Shown here: positions 47,897 through 59,087 of the stretch, in pieces
Layout: each line of letters begins with the position of its first letter
Numbering within the stretch: the first letter of the stretch is position 1
Assembly: GCF_000826145.2 (NCBI RefSeq)
Contig: NZ_LN651334.1
Location: 36,507 to 100,506 of the forward strand
Origin: Sporosarcina koreensis
Lineage (GTDB): Bacteria > Bacillota > Bacilli > Bacillales_A > Planococcaceae
DNA length: 64,000 bases
Direction of reading: 5' to 3'
Made by a program: the position numbers and the translations under genes
The notes under the pieces: model-generated
What the model was told of the DNA's origin: nothing
Seen by the model: only the letters and a program-made list of their open reading frames with translations
The model's database searches: none

Positions 47897-48316
47897 ATGG
47901 AGCAAAAGGCAAGGAAACTGAATTCCTCATCTGTTGCGTCAATTGAAACTGAATATGTCCGCTCCATGCAGCGCAAAGAGGACTGGCGGCGCAAACAGAA
48001 GAAGCGGCTGAAAGTGAAACTGCTCGTGTTTGCGATGATCGCCATCGTCACATTCGGCGGCATTGCGGTCTACAATCATCAGCAGAAGGAATTGCTCGCA
48101 GCCAAACAGCTGGAGAAACAGGAATTGATCGAACAGCTCGCCGTGAAGACGGGCGAGCAGGAGCAGCTGAAGAAACAGCTGCTGAAACTGGACGACGAAG
48201 AATACATTGCAAAATTGGCCCGGAAAGAGTATTTCGTTTCCAATGAGGGTGAAATCATCTTCTCCCTTCCGGAAGGGAAGAAAAAACTGGACAAAAAAGA
48301 TGACGGAAAAGAGTAG
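47897..48316 (+). CDS. divIC: Cell division protein DivIC
   Basis: The 139-residue bitopic membrane protein has a basic cytoplasmic N-terminus, one membrane segment (about 38-57, LLVFAMIAIVTFGGIAVYN) and an extracellular coiled coil (about 60-100, LEKQELIEQLAVKTGEQEQL, KKQLLKLDDEEYIAKLARKE). DivIC joins FtsL and DivIB in the division complex. ATG 47897 follows gaggggg. Confidence 0.94.
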   Translation: MEQKARKLNSSSVASIETEYVRSMQRKEDWRRKQKKRLKVKLLVFAMIAIVTFGGIAVYNHQQKELLAAKQLEKQELIEQLAVKTGEQEQLKKQLLKLDDEEYIAKLARKEYFVSNEGEIIFSLPEGKKKLDKKDDGKE

Positions 48317-48339
48317 TCTTATTGACACTCTTTTTTTGT
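48306..48339 (+). terminator. Terminator after divIC
   Basis: AAGAGT pairs with ACTCTT around a 12-base loop, followed by T's. It overlaps the next gene's promoter. Confidence 0.75.
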
Positions 48340-48349
48340 TGGATATAAT
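48322..48349 (+). promoter_or_regulatory. Sigma-A promoter of yabR, embedded in the divIC terminator
   Basis: TTGACA (48322-48327) and TATAAT (48344-48349) are 16 bases apart. The -35 hexamer lies in the terminator loop and its descending stem. The transcript would have a leader of about 90 bases. Confidence 0.8.
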
Positions 48350-48446
48350 GAAAGTAGGAATCTTGCGCAGGCAGGACCCGTAAAAACGGTTGCTAGGCTT
48401 TCTGAAAGGAAGGCCCGCTTAAATTCTAAGGAGGAGCATTTTTTTT

Positions 48447-48866
48447 ATGTCAATTGAAGTAGGCAGCAAATTAGAGGGTAAAGTGACAGGGATCACTAAT
48501 TTTGGGGCATTCGTTGAATTGCCGACCGGCGTAACAGGACTTGTCCACATCAGTGAAGTGGCAGACAACTACGTCAAAGATATCAACGACCACTTGAAAG
48601 TCGGCGACAAAGTTGAAGTGAAAGTCATGAACGTCGGATCTGACGGCAAAATCGGCCTGTCGATCCGGAAAGCGAAACCGGAATCCGAACGGCCGCAGCG
48701 ACCGCAGCGACCATCACGCCCTCGTCAGGGAGGACGCGCACCGGAGCGTCCGGAGAATTTCGAGCAGAAAATGGCGAAATTCATGAAGGACAGCGAGGAA
48801 CGCCTTACGACACTTAAGCGAGCAACTGAGTCCAAACGCGGAGGCCGCGGAGCACGCAGAGGCTGA
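48447..48866 (+). CDS. yabR: S1-domain RNA-binding protein YabR
   Basis: The 139-residue protein has an N-terminal S1 domain (about 1-70, GSKLEGKVTGITNFGAFVEL, VGDKVEVKVMNVGSDGKIGL). A Pro/Arg/Gly-rich, basic C-terminal part follows (RPQRPQRPSRPRQGGRAPER, KRGGRGARRG). It would bind RNA or ribosomes. ATG 48447 follows aaggaggag at nine bases. The function in B. subtilis is poorly known. Confidence 0.92.
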   Translation: MSIEVGSKLEGKVTGITNFGAFVELPTGVTGLVHISEVADNYVKDINDHLKVGDKVEVKVMNVGSDGKIGLSIRKAKPESERPQRPQRPSRPRQGGRAPERPENFEQKMAKFMKDSEERLTTLKRATESKRGGRGARRG

Positions 48867-48937
48867 CGCCCGAGTACAAAGGTTGGAACGACCCTTCTGA
48901 GCTGTTTCAATACAGGAAAAAATGTCTTATAGATGAA

Positions 48938-48978
48938 AAGCTGAGTGTGTGCCTGACGGCGCCGCTCAGCTTTTTTCG
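48938..48978 (+). terminator. Terminator after yabR
   Basis: AAGCTGAG pairs with CTCAGCTT around a GC-rich loop, followed by TTTTTT. Confidence 0.85.
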
Positions 48979-49072
48979 TTGTCCGGCAGGTGTGTGCTGC
49001 AAACAACCGGGCGTTCGGGGAAGCGGGGTTGACGGCTGGGCACGGGCGTGCGGGAGACTGGATTGTGTAAAG

Positions 49073-49233
49073 TTATGAGCGCATTCGGCTGGTTTATGAG
49101 CGGAGTCCAGGGTTTATGATCACTTTACGAGGTTTATGAGCGGAATTCCAAGTTTATGATCACTTTCCGCGGTTTATGATCATAATCCGGGATTTATGAT
49201 CACTTCCCCCGTTTTATGAGCACCCCTACAATT
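49073..49233. repeat. Eight tandem units of 20-21 bp (TTATGA[G/T]C repeats)
   Basis: TTATGAGC or TTATGATC starts at 49073, 49094, 49114, 49134, 49154, 49174, 49194 and 49214, so the first interval is 21 bases and the rest are 20. Units end in GGT or similar (for example GCGGAATTCCAAGT). There is no ORF. The motif ATGA[G/T]C links it to the array at 31480-31584. Confidence 0.85.
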
Positions 49234-49271
49234 CCCCCTGGCGGCATCATGATCCGCGAGCAGTCCTAAAG

Positions 49272-49308
49272 CGCAAAAAAAAGGGCCTGTCATGTCGACA
49301 GACCCTTT
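49272..49308 (-). terminator. Terminator of tRNA-Met on the minus strand
   Basis: Read on the minus strand, GGGTCTGTCGACATGACAGG followed by CCC forms a hairpin that ends in eight T's. Confidence 0.8.
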
Positions 49309-49322
49309 GTGTGCAATTCGTA

Positions 49323-49396
49323 TAGCGGCGGAGGGGATCGAACCCCCGACCTCACGGGTATGAACCGTACGCTCTAGCCAGCTGAGCTACACCGCC
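49323..49396 (-). tRNA. tRNA-Met (anticodon CAU, elongator type)
   Basis: The minus strand gives GGCGGTGTAGCTCAGCTGG, anticodon loop TTCATAC, T-arm GGGGGTTCGATCCCC and acceptor end CGCCGCT plus A73. The sequence is almost the same as B. subtilis tRNA-Met between yabR and spoIIE. CCA is not encoded. The G1-U72 pair is also present in the B. subtilis gene. Confidence 0.95.
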
Positions 49397-49582
49397 AAAT
49401 GGATGATCCGCAACCTCTACAGTTGCGACCTTTTACATCATACAGACTGCAGGAATACTTGTCAACGGTTTCCGTACAATTTTCCATAGTGTGCACGAGC
49501 AAAGGAGAAATACCCCCGCGCGGCAAAATACGCGCGGCCCGGACCCGGATACGCGCAGCCCGCAAAAATAGCCCACCCACCC

Positions 49583-49670
49583 TGTCGACAACCTGCACGT
49601 AAACCGTCGAAATGTTTTTAGGACCTGGTGCCAGAAAGAGACAAAATATGAAGCCGCCCCCCGGTATACT
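49583..49670 (+). promoter_or_regulatory. spoIIE promoter region with Spo0A-like boxes
   Basis: TATACT (49665-49670) is a good -10, 32 bases before spoIIE. TGTCGAC (49583-49589) and CGTCGAA (49605-49611) each match the Spo0A box TGNCGAA at six of seven bases and are 22 bases apart, two helical turns. No consensus -35 is seen, as expected for a Spo0A-activated promoter. Confidence 0.55.
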
Positions 49671-49701
49671 TAACGGCAATAGGTCATAGGGGGAATGAGA
49701 A

Positions 49702-52122
49702 ATGAAGATGGTCAGCAGCAATACAGAGAGAACGATGATGCATCCGCTTCACAGCCTGATCGGATCGATAATGGTACGGAAAGTGCACCTGCTTACATCG
49801 CTGTTGTTCGCGGTCGGCTCCTTCTTCTTGGCGCAGGCAGTCCTGTTCGATGCAGCGGTTCCATTTTTGCTGCCGGTTTGGGCACTTGCGGTCATGCGCT
49901 ACCCGAAGTATATGATTCCGGCATTCGTCGGAGGCATGAGCGGAAGCCTGTTCCTCGGGTTAGGACAGGCCCTGCTGTTCGTGCTGCAGCTGCTTCTGTT
50001 CAATGTGGTCATCCGGCATTCATTCACAAGGAAATCGGTGCCGCTCACCGTTGCCGCTACGATCATCGCGGTGCAGGTGTTCTGGCAGCTGATCATGTAT
50101 GCAGGCCAGCCGCCGCTGACGGTCCAGCTGTCCATCGGATTCGAAGCACTGCTGGCCCTGGTGATGACAATCTTCCTGTTCATCGCCTTCCCACCGGTCG
50201 ATAAACTGCTGTATTCGCCATGGCGTGCGGAGCAGCTCGGGGCGGCCTGCATCATCGCTGCGATGGCGGCAACCGGGATGGACCGCCTGATGATCGGGCT
50301 CGTGTCCGTGCCGGGCGCGCTTCTTTATATGGCGATCCTCATCGCAGCAGTCTCAGGCGGCATCCTGTTCTCCACGACGGTCGCCATGATGATCGCCGCC
50401 ATTACCGGGATGGCGGAACTGTCATTCACCGGAATGATGACGGTCTACGGCATGACGGGGTTTGCTGCCGGTGCCATGAAAGGGTTCGGGAAGCTGGGGG
50501 TGGCAACAGGCGGCTTATTCGCATCGGTCTTTTTCCTGCTGTATGACCTGACGCTGCCGCTCGATCAGACGCATTTCGTGACGATCGGAGCAGCGACATT
50601 GTTGTTCTTCTGCATTCCATCAAAACGGCTTGCATCCGTATCGGATATGCTGCAGCCGGAGCGGCAGGATCTCTCCGAGAAACGGCAGCAGTGGCTCGCC
50701 CGCCAGCTGGATGAGCAGCTGACGGACTTCCAGCAGTTCGCATCGTTCATGTCGACGATGGTGAATGACCAGTTCCCTGTCCAGGAGACCCAGCAGAAAG
50801 CACGTGCAGAGGAGACTCCAATCGCCTGCCGTTCGTGCTTCCGCTATGCGAAGTGCTGGGAATCGAATGACGACAGCATGCCTGCGCTCCTGTCCGAATG
50901 GGAGTCGACCTATTCGGCAACGAAAAAGGCGGCCCGGCACCGTGTCGAAGAGAAGATCCGCTATAAATGCGTCCGCCATAACGGGCTGATCGAGGAACTG
51001 GAGGAGCGCGGTGCCGACCGTCTGCTGATGGGCCAGCTGCAGCATGGCCGCAAGATGCTGGCACTCCAGCTGCGGGATATGAGCAACCATCTGGAAAAGA
51101 TGATGAAAGATATCAAAGAGGACGTCACGGTCTATCAGCCATCTGAGGAAGAGCTCGGCAATTGTCTGCGTGCGCAGGATATCGAGTTTTTCCAGATCGA
51201 TATTTTATCGGAAGAGAAGGGGTCCATGCGGATCGTCTGTTCCATCCCGGAGCGCCGTTCGTCCTTCGAGACCGATACGACGGTTGCGGAACGGCTGATC
51301 CTGCCGATCTTGGAAGAGATGTACCAGGAGCCGTTCCAGGTGGAAAAAGCGGTGATGCGGGAGCAGCCGTTCACCCATCTGCAGCTGACGTTCACATCCG
51401 CTGTCCGTTTCTCCATGCAGTACGGCGTCGTCGCGACTGCCGGCGGCGGATCACTGTATGCCGGGGATGCGTATGAAGTATTCCCGATCCATGACGGGCT
51501 GACGGCGGTGCTGCTGTCGGACGGCATGGGGCAGGATCTCAACGCGTACTATGAAAGCCAGAAAGTGATCCGCCTCATGCGGGAGTGCCTGGACCGCAAG
51601 ATGGGACCGGAGACAGCGATGCACACCCTGCATTATATGATGGCGCTGAACGGACTGGACGATATGTATGCGACCCTCGATCTAGCGCTGATCGATCTGC
51701 AGGACGGGCGGCTCTGGTCGTGGAAAGCAGGTTCCATGAGCACGTATATCAAACGGGGGGATGAATTCCTGCGTGTCGACAGCAAAGCGGTGCCGTTCGG
51801 GTTCCTGCCATCCTTTACCGTGGAGGCGAAAAACGAAGAACTGAAATCAGGCGATATCATCGTCATGATGACGGACGGCATTTTCAATGGGGATATTCCG
51901 CTGGAGCAGCAGGAACGGTCGCTCTGTCAGACGCTGGAGCGGCATGGCGGGCTGGACTGCGAAGCACTTGCGGACCGCATCATGGGCGAAATGGAAAGGA
52001 AGTTCAAAACGACAGCGGATGACCGTACTGTCCTGGTCATGAAGATGGACCATATCGTGCCGAGCTGGTCGAGTGTGAAAGTGCGGACACCATCACTTTT
52101 CCGGCAGAAAGTGGTAGTATGA
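49702..52122 (+). CDS. spoIIE: Stage II sporulation protein E (PP2C phosphatase)
   Basis: The 806-residue protein has an N-terminal domain of about ten membrane segments (to about residue 315), a central FtsZ-interacting part and a C-terminal PP2C-type phosphatase (from about 585) with VLLSDGMGQD and VMMTDGIFNGD metal motifs. It dephosphorylates SpoIIAA and so activates sigma-F, and it shapes the polar septum. ATG 49702 is eight bases after aggggg. Length is close to that in B. subtilis (about 827). Confidence 0.95.
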   Translation: MKMVSSNTERTMMHPLHSLIGSIMVRKVHLLTSLLFAVGSFFLAQAVLFDAAVPFLLPVWALAVMRYPKYMIPAFVGGMSGSLFLGLGQALLFVLQLLLFNVVIRHSFTRKSVPLTVAATIIAVQVFWQLIMYAGQPPLTVQLSIGFEALLALVMTIFLFIAFPPVDKLLYSPWRAEQLGAACIIAAMAATGMDRLMIGLVSVPGALLYMAILIAAVSGGILFSTTVAMMIAAITGMAELSFTGMMTVYGMTGFAAGAMKGFGKLGVATGGLFASVFFLLYDLTLPLDQTHFVTIGAATLLFFCIPSKRLASVSDMLQPERQDLSEKRQQWLARQLDEQLTDFQQFASFMSTMVNDQFPVQETQQKARAEETPIACRSCFRYAKCWESNDDSMPALLSEWESTYSATKKAARHRVEEKIRYKCVRHNGLIEELEERGADRLLMGQLQHGRKMLALQLRDMSNHLEKMMKDIKEDVTVYQPSEEELGNCLRAQDIEFFQIDILSEEKGSMRIVCSIPERRSSFETDTTVAERLILPILEEMYQEPFQVEKAVMREQPFTHLQLTFTSAVRFSMQYGVVATAGGGSLYAGDAYEVFPIHDGLTAVLLSDGMGQDLNAYYESQKVIRLMRECLDRKMGPETAMHTLHYMMALNGLDDMYATLDLALIDLQDGRLWSWKAGSMSTYIKRGDEFLRVDSKAVPFGFLPSFTVEAKNEELKSGDIIVMMTDGIFNGDIPLEQQERSLCQTLERHGGLDCEALADRIMGEMERKFKTTADDRTVLVMKMDHIVPSWSSVKVRTPSLFRQKVVV

Positions 52123-52147
52123 GGGGAAGAGAAGGGGGCGGATGGGT

Positions 52148-53551
52148 ATGGAGAAGACACAACTGCAGAAAGCGACAGACTTCATCCGTGAAAAGGGTCT
52201 GTTGCAGAAAGGAGACCGTGTGCTCGTCGCCTGCTCCGGCGGCGTGGACTCCATGGCGCTGCTGCACTATTTAGCAGCCATGCGCCCGGTTTTCGGTTTT
52301 GAGACGGCTGCCATACATGTCGATCACTGTCTCCGCGGCGCAGAATCCGCAGAAGACGGTGAAGTGGTGCAGCAGCTTGCGGACCGGCTGGGTGTCCGCT
52401 GCCACCGCACTGCCGTCCCTGTACCCGAACTTATGGAAACATCAGGCGGAAACGTCCAGGATGTCTGCCGCAGAGGAAGATATGCGAAATTCAAAGAAGT
52501 GATGGCGGAGGGGCGGTATGCTGTGCTTGCTGCTGCCCATCATTCGGAGGATCAGCTGGAGACCGTCCTGATGCAGATCACGAAAGGACAGCGGCCGAAA
52601 GGGATGCCCGCCGTCCGGCATCTCGGGGAGGGCCGGCTGATCCGTCCTTTCCTGCAGCTCGGAAAAGCCGATCTCTATGCATATGCAGCGGATCACGATC
52701 TTGCCTATCGGGAGGACCCGAGCAATATGAAAGACGACTATACACGCAACCGGTACCGGCATCACGTGCTGCCGGCACTGCTCCGTGAAGAGCCGGCTGC
52801 AGCTGTGCAGTCCGTACGGATGACGGAAACACTCCAAGAGGAGGATGACCTTCTTGGCGGCCTTGCGGAAGAGCAGACGGAAAAGCTTATCCGGCATGAC
52901 GAAAAGGGGAGGCTCTGTATTGAAACGGAGATGTTTTCCGCCATGCACCCTGCTTTACAAAAGAGGACGGTTCCTCTACTATTGAAGTATCTTTACAATG
53001 GGGAAACTATACCTGCAATTTACAACGCTTCTCTGGTGAATCAAGTCGTCCGTCAGCTGAACGGGGTGCACGGCAGTGCTGCTGTCCATCTGCCGAAGGG
53101 CTGGAGGCTGGAACGGACATATGGCCGTTCCATATTCTTGCGGAACGGACCTGCAGAACGGGGCAGCCATCCCATCTCCTTCCCGGAAAACCAGTGGATC
53201 CGATGGGGGGCGTTCCGGCTGCGCTGGTGCCGTGCGTCCGAGGCAGCCGCCGATGAATTGGCGGCTGTTTCGGAATGGCGGTATTTCCGGCCCGCGCCAG
53301 AAGGCTTTCCTGCGGAGATCCGGGTCCGGCAGCCGGGAGACCGGATCCGCCTGAAAGGGATGGACACGCCGAAGAAGCTGAGCCGGCTGTTCATCGATGA
53401 AAAGATCGGACACTCGCAGCGCGATGAACTGCCCGTTATCATCGCGGAAGACGGCAGTGTCTGTGCGGTGCCTTTCGTCCGGTATGGCGGACGATTCACA
53501 AGTGAAGAGCCGGATGGAGAAGCTTACATACTGATGACGGACCGGCAATAG
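52148..53551 (+). CDS. tilS: tRNA(Ile)-lysidine synthase
   Basis: The 467-residue N-type ATP pyrophosphatase shows the PP-loop VLVACSGGVDSMALLHYLAA, the HVDHCLRG motif, AAAHHSEDQLETVLMQI and C-terminal TilS domains. It modifies C34 of tRNA-Ile(CAU) to lysidine. ATG 52148 is nine bases after aaggggg; ATG 52142 is in frame but only three bases away. yabS and yabT, which lie here in B. subtilis, are absent. Confidence 0.94.
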   Translation: MEKTQLQKATDFIREKGLLQKGDRVLVACSGGVDSMALLHYLAAMRPVFGFETAAIHVDHCLRGAESAEDGEVVQQLADRLGVRCHRTAVPVPELMETSGGNVQDVCRRGRYAKFKEVMAEGRYAVLAAAHHSEDQLETVLMQITKGQRPKGMPAVRHLGEGRLIRPFLQLGKADLYAYAADHDLAYREDPSNMKDDYTRNRYRHHVLPALLREEPAAAVQSVRMTETLQEEDDLLGGLAEEQTEKLIRHDEKGRLCIETEMFSAMHPALQKRTVPLLLKYLYNGETIPAIYNASLVNQVVRQLNGVHGSAAVHLPKGWRLERTYGRSIFLRNGPAERGSHPISFPENQWIRWGAFRLRWCRASEAAADELAAVSEWRYFRPAPEGFPAEIRVRQPGDRIRLKGMDTPKKLSRLFIDEKIGHSQRDELPVIIAEDGSVCAVPFVRYGGRFTSEEPDGEAYILMTDRQ

Positions 53552-53604
53552 TGCCGGCATCCTCCAGCAGCTCGTTGACCCACAAACCTTAGGAGGAATT
53601 ATTC

Positions 53605-54147
53605 ATGTTGGAAAAAGATATTCAGGAAGTGCTTATCACGGAAGAACAGCTCCAGGAAAAAGTGGCGGAACTCGGCCAGCAGCTGTCTGACGAGTATAAG
53701 GAGAAGTTCCCGCTTGTCATCGGCGTGCTGAAAGGTGCCCTTCCGTTCATGAGCGATCTTATCAAACGGTTCGATGCGTACATAGAACTCGATTTCATGG
53801 ATGTATCCAGCTACGGGAATGCCACCGTTTCTTCCGGTGAAGTGAAGATCATCAAGGACTTGAATACGAGCATCGAAGGCCGTGACATCATCATCCTCGA
53901 GGACATCATCGACAGCGGGAAGACGCTGAAGTATTTGGTGGAGCTGTTCAAGTACCGGAAAGCGAACTCCATCAAAATCGTCACACTGCTCGACAAGCCG
54001 ACCGGCCGCAAAGTCGATCTGAAAGCGGATATGGTCGGATTCGAAGTGCCGGATGCGTTCGTCGTCGGGTACGGTCTGGACTATGCGGAAAAATACCGCA
54101 ACCTGCCATATATCGGTGTTCTGAAGAAGGAAATCTACACAACCTGA
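53605..54147 (+). CDS. hpt: Hypoxanthine-guanine phosphoribosyltransferase
   Basis: The 180-residue purine salvage enzyme shows [20 protein letters not shown], the PRPP loop [20 protein letters not shown] and [15 protein letters not shown]. It makes IMP or GMP from hypoxanthine or guanine with PRPP. ATG 53605 follows aggaggaatt. It lies between tilS and ftsH as in B. subtilis. Confidence 0.96.
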   Translation: MLEKDIQEVLITEEQLQEKVAELGQQLSDEYKEKFPLVIGVLKGALPFMSDLIKRFDAYIELDFMDVSSYGNATVSSGEVKIIKDLNTSIEGRDIIILEDIIDSGKTLKYLVELFKYRKANSIKIVTLLDKPTGRKVDLKADMVGFEVPDAFVVGYGLDYAEKYRNLPYIGVLKKEIYTT

Positions 54148-54168
54148 ATACGATGTAAGAGCCTCTGA

Positions 54169-54212
54169 AAAAGGGAATGGCACTTGCTGTTCTGCAAAGT
54201 CATTTCCTTTGT
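54169..54212 (+). terminator. Possible terminator after hpt
   Basis: AAAGGGAATG pairs imperfectly with CATTTCCTTT around a long loop. The T tail is short. Confidence 0.45.
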
Positions 54213-54277
54213 GATTCAAATTGCATATATGATAAGATTGTCAATAGTTTTCTGTTGAAGAAATGAGGAGGCTTGGG

Positions 54278-56272
<1,995 letters not shown>

Positions 56273-56285
56273 TCATCAGCAGCTG

Positions 56286-56322
56286 GCTGTCCGCCATGAG
56301 ACAGCCAGCTGTTTTTTTTGAA
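56286..56322 (+). terminator. Terminator after ftsH
   Basis: CAGCTGGCTGTC pairs with GACAGCCAGCTG around a short loop, followed by eight T's. Confidence 0.92.
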
Positions 56323-56380
56323 AAGATGTATGGTATGATGTGAGGGAAAAAAGACTATTGAGAACAGTGAGGAATGGGAC

Positions 56381-57145
56381 ATGCTCTTAGTTTTGGATAC
56401 AGGCAATACGAACATCGTACTGGGCGTCTACGAAGGGGATGGCCTGAAGCATCATTGGCGTATGGAGACCTACCGCCAAAAGACCGAAGATGAGTACGCC
56501 ATGCAGGTGAAATCGTTGTTTGCGCATGTCGGTCTTGAGTTCTCGGACATTTCAGGGATCATCATTTCGTCCGTTGTACCGCCTGTCATGCATCCGCTGG
56601 AACAGATGTGTAAAAAGTATTTCAAACAGGAACCTGTCATTGTCGGTCCGGGGGTGAAAACGGGCCTGAACATAAAGTATGAAAACCCACGGGAAGTCGG
56701 GGCGGACCGGATTGTCAACGCGGTGGCGGCGATACATGAATACGGCAGTCCGCTTATCATCGTAGATTTCGGCACCGCGACGACTTATTGTTATATCAAC
56801 GAACGGGCAGAGTATATGGGAGGAGCCATCGCGCCGGGTGTCAGCATTTCCATGGAAGCACTGTTCGACCGCGCCTCCAAACTTCCGCGAGTGGAACTCA
56901 CCCGTCCTGAACACGTCGTCGGGAAGAACACAGTGTCCGCCATGCAGGCAGGCATCCTGTACGGCTACGTCGGACAAGTGGAAGGTCTCGTCAACCGGAT
57001 GAAAAACGCCGGCCGGGAGAATCCGACAGTCATTGCCACCGGCGGGCTTGCTCCGCTGATCGGCAAGGAGACCGAAGTGATCGATGTCATCGATGAGTTC
57101 CTGACATTGAAGGGGCTGAAACTGATTTACGAACGCAACCGATAA
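56381..57145 (+). CDS. coaX: Type III pantothenate kinase
   Basis: The 254-residue ASKHA-fold kinase performs the first step of CoA synthesis. It shows [54 protein letters not shown] and [19 protein letters not shown] 56381 follows gtgagga. hslO begins 14 bases after its stop. Confidence 0.95.
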   Translation: MLLVLDTGNTNIVLGVYEGDGLKHHWRMETYRQKTEDEYAMQVKSLFAHVGLEFSDISGIIISSVVPPVMHPLEQMCKKYFKQEPVIVGPGVKTGLNIKYENPREVGADRIVNAVAAIHEYGSPLIIVDFGTATTYCYINERAEYMGGAIAPGVSISMEALFDRASKLPRVELTRPEHVVGKNTVSAMQAGILYGYVGQVEGLVNRMKNAGRENPTVIATGGLAPLIGKETEVIDVIDEFLTLKGLKLIYERNR

Positions 57146-57159
57146 GGAGAGATAGGCAG

Positions 57160-58047
57160 ATGAATGATTACTTAGTAAAAGCACTGGCGTTCGGAGGGAC
57201 CATCCGCGCATACGCCGCAACCACAACGGGAGCGGTCGGTGAAATGCAGCGGCGTCATTATTCATGGCCGACTGCGACCGCAGCCATCGGCCGGACGATG
57301 ACAGCGACAGTCATGATGGGTGCCATGCTGAAAGGCGACGACAAACTGACTGTCAAACTGGATGGCGGCGGACCCCTCGGGGCCATCGTCACCGACGCGG
57401 ACGCGCATGGCCATATCCGCGGCTATGCCATTAATCCGCAGACGCACTTCGACTTGAATGCCCAAGGGAAACTCGACGTCCGGCGCGCTGTCGGAACGGA
57501 CGGCTTGCTGACGGTCGTCAAAGATCTCGGACTCCGGGATATGTTCACCGGCCAGACGCCGATTGTATCTGGCGAAGTGGCGGAAGACTTCACGCAGTAC
57601 TTCGTCGTGTCAGAGCAGGTGCCTTCCGCAGTAGCACTCGGTGTCCTGGTGAACCCGGACAACACGGTGAAAGCGTCGGGCGGTTTCATTATCCAAGTGA
57701 TGCCGGGAGCCGAGGACGAAACCATTACGGAACTGGAGACGCGTATCAGCCGTATGGAGCCGATCTCAAAAATGATCGACCGCGGGCTGTCTCCGGAGCA
57801 GGTGCTCGAAGAAGTGCTGGGTGCTGACATTGTACAGATTGTCGATAAGATGGACGTGAACTTCCATTGCAGCTGCTCGAAAGACCGCTTCGGCACGGCC
57901 ATCAAGAGTCTGGGGGAAGCGGAAATCCTCCAGATGATCGCTGAAGATGGCCAGGCGGAGGCGGAATGCCATTTCTGTCTGGAAACGTATACGTACTCCA
58001 AAGAAGAATTAGAGGAATTTGTCGATGAACTCCGGGCGGGTTCCTGA
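57160..58047 (+). CDS. hslO: Redox-regulated chaperone Hsp33
   Basis: The 295-residue chaperone reads [20 protein letters not shown] in the N-terminal domain. Its C-terminal zinc switch carries CSCSKDRF and CHFC; oxidation of these cysteines activates it. ATG 57160 follows aaggagagat. It overlaps yacD by 23 bases. Confidence 0.96.
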   Translation: MNDYLVKALAFGGTIRAYAATTTGAVGEMQRRHYSWPTATAAIGRTMTATVMMGAMLKGDDKLTVKLDGGGPLGAIVTDADAHGHIRGYAINPQTHFDLNAQGKLDVRRAVGTDGLLTVVKDLGLRDMFTGQTPIVSGEVAEDFTQYFVVSEQVPSAVALGVLVNPDNTVKASGGFIIQVMPGAEDETITELETRISRMEPISKMIDRGLSPEQVLEEVLGADIVQIVDKMDVNFHCSCSKDRFGTAIKSLGEAEILQMIAEDGQAEAECHFCLETYTYSKEELEEFVDELRAGS

Positions 58048-58957
58048 CCGTTCAGGAGGCGCACAGCCGAAGCGCAGACTGAAGACAGGGCCTCTGCTGC
58101 TCCTGATCGCCATCCTGGCGGCAGGGAACCTCCTGTGGTTCATCGGCTGGCTCATACCCGACAAGGCGGAAAGCCCGTTCGAGGCGGGCGAGGAAGTGGC
58201 CTCCGTCGCAGGCAAACCGATCACCCGTGAGGAATGGATGATGGCGATGGAGCAGGAAGTCGGACGCGATGTCCTGCTTGGACTGGTCAATGAGCGGGTC
58301 ATGGAGACAGCGGCTGACGAGTACAAGATCAAAGTCACCGACGAGGAAGTGGACCGGGAACTTGCACTGCTGTCGTCATCTGACGGCAAAGCCTATACCG
58401 GGCTGGATGCGGAACAGATGAGAAAGAAAGTGCGTTCCGATCTCATCCTGGACAGTGTCCTGACAAAAGATATCGTGGTCGAGGACGAAGCGGTGTCCGC
58501 TTATTACAAGAAGAACAAAGACCAATATGAAATCCCTTCGGCGCATCGTACATCGCTTCTCGCGGCGTCCACCAAGGAGGATGCCGAGCAGGCGGCGGCC
58601 GAGCTGAAAGGCGGGTCAAGTTTCTCTGTGCTTGCGAAGGAGCGGTCCGTCGATCCGGCCTCGGCATCCATCGGCGGCGACCTCGGCTTTATCAGCAGCC
58701 GCTCCGAAGAGACCGACCCGGCGATCGTCAAACAGGTCGAGTCCATGAAAGCAGGGGACACAAGCGGTATCATCCGGCTCTCTGACGGCACATATGGAAT
58801 TCTGCATGTAAAAGATGTGCTGAAGGGCAGATCGTTCAAATTGAAAGACGTTAAGGAGCATATCCGAAGGGAACTCGCACTTCAGCAGCTTTCCCAGTCG
58901 GTCACGCCGGAAACATTCTGGCAGGAATTCGATGCTCATTGGTTTTATGGAAACTGA
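58025..58957 (+). CDS. yacD: Membrane-anchored PpiC-type peptidyl-prolyl isomerase (YacD)
   Basis: The 310-residue protein has one membrane segment (about 23-42, [20 protein letters not shown]), an N-terminal chaperone-like helical part and a parvulin domain (about 175-275, with [27 protein letters not shown]). It resembles PrsA-type foldases acting outside the membrane. ATG 58025 is eight bases after gagga, within the end of hslO. TTG 58019 is possible but too close. Confidence 0.9.
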   Translation: MNSGRVPDRSGGAQPKRRLKTGPLLLLIAILAAGNLLWFIGWLIPDKAESPFEAGEEVASVAGKPITREEWMMAMEQEVGRDVLLGLVNERVMETAADEYKIKVTDEEVDRELALLSSSDGKAYTGLDAEQMRKKVRSDLILDSVLTKDIVVEDEAVSAYYKKNKDQYEIPSAHRTSLLAASTKEDAEQAAAELKGGSSFSVLAKERSVDPASASIGGDLGFISSRSEETDPAIVKQVESMKAGDTSGIIRLSDGTYGILHVKDVLKGRSFKLKDVKEHIRRELALQQLSQSVTPETFWQEFDAHWFYGN

Positions 58958-58986
58958 AGGACTCCGCATTTTTGCGGGGTTTTTTT
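58957..58986 (+). terminator. Terminator after yacD
   Basis: ACTCCGCA pairs with TGCGGGGT around a 4-base loop, followed by TTTTTT. Confidence 0.85.
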
Positions 58987-59009
58987 AATGCGGGAAGGGA
59001 TAGAGATGT

Positions 59010-59039
59010 TTGACAACTGTCACAATACTCTTGTACACT
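59010..59039 (+). promoter_or_regulatory. Promoter of cysK
   Basis: TTGACA (59010-59015) and TACACT (59034-59039) are 18 bases apart. An imperfect dyad TTGTACACTG/CAGTACAA (about 59031-59052) overlaps the -10 and start site and could bind a repressor. In B. subtilis CymR controls cysK, but I cannot assign this site to it. Confidence 0.6.
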
Positions 59040-59087
59040 GAATACAGTACAAAACCTACCTACTAACTAGGAATTGGAGTGTTCGAG

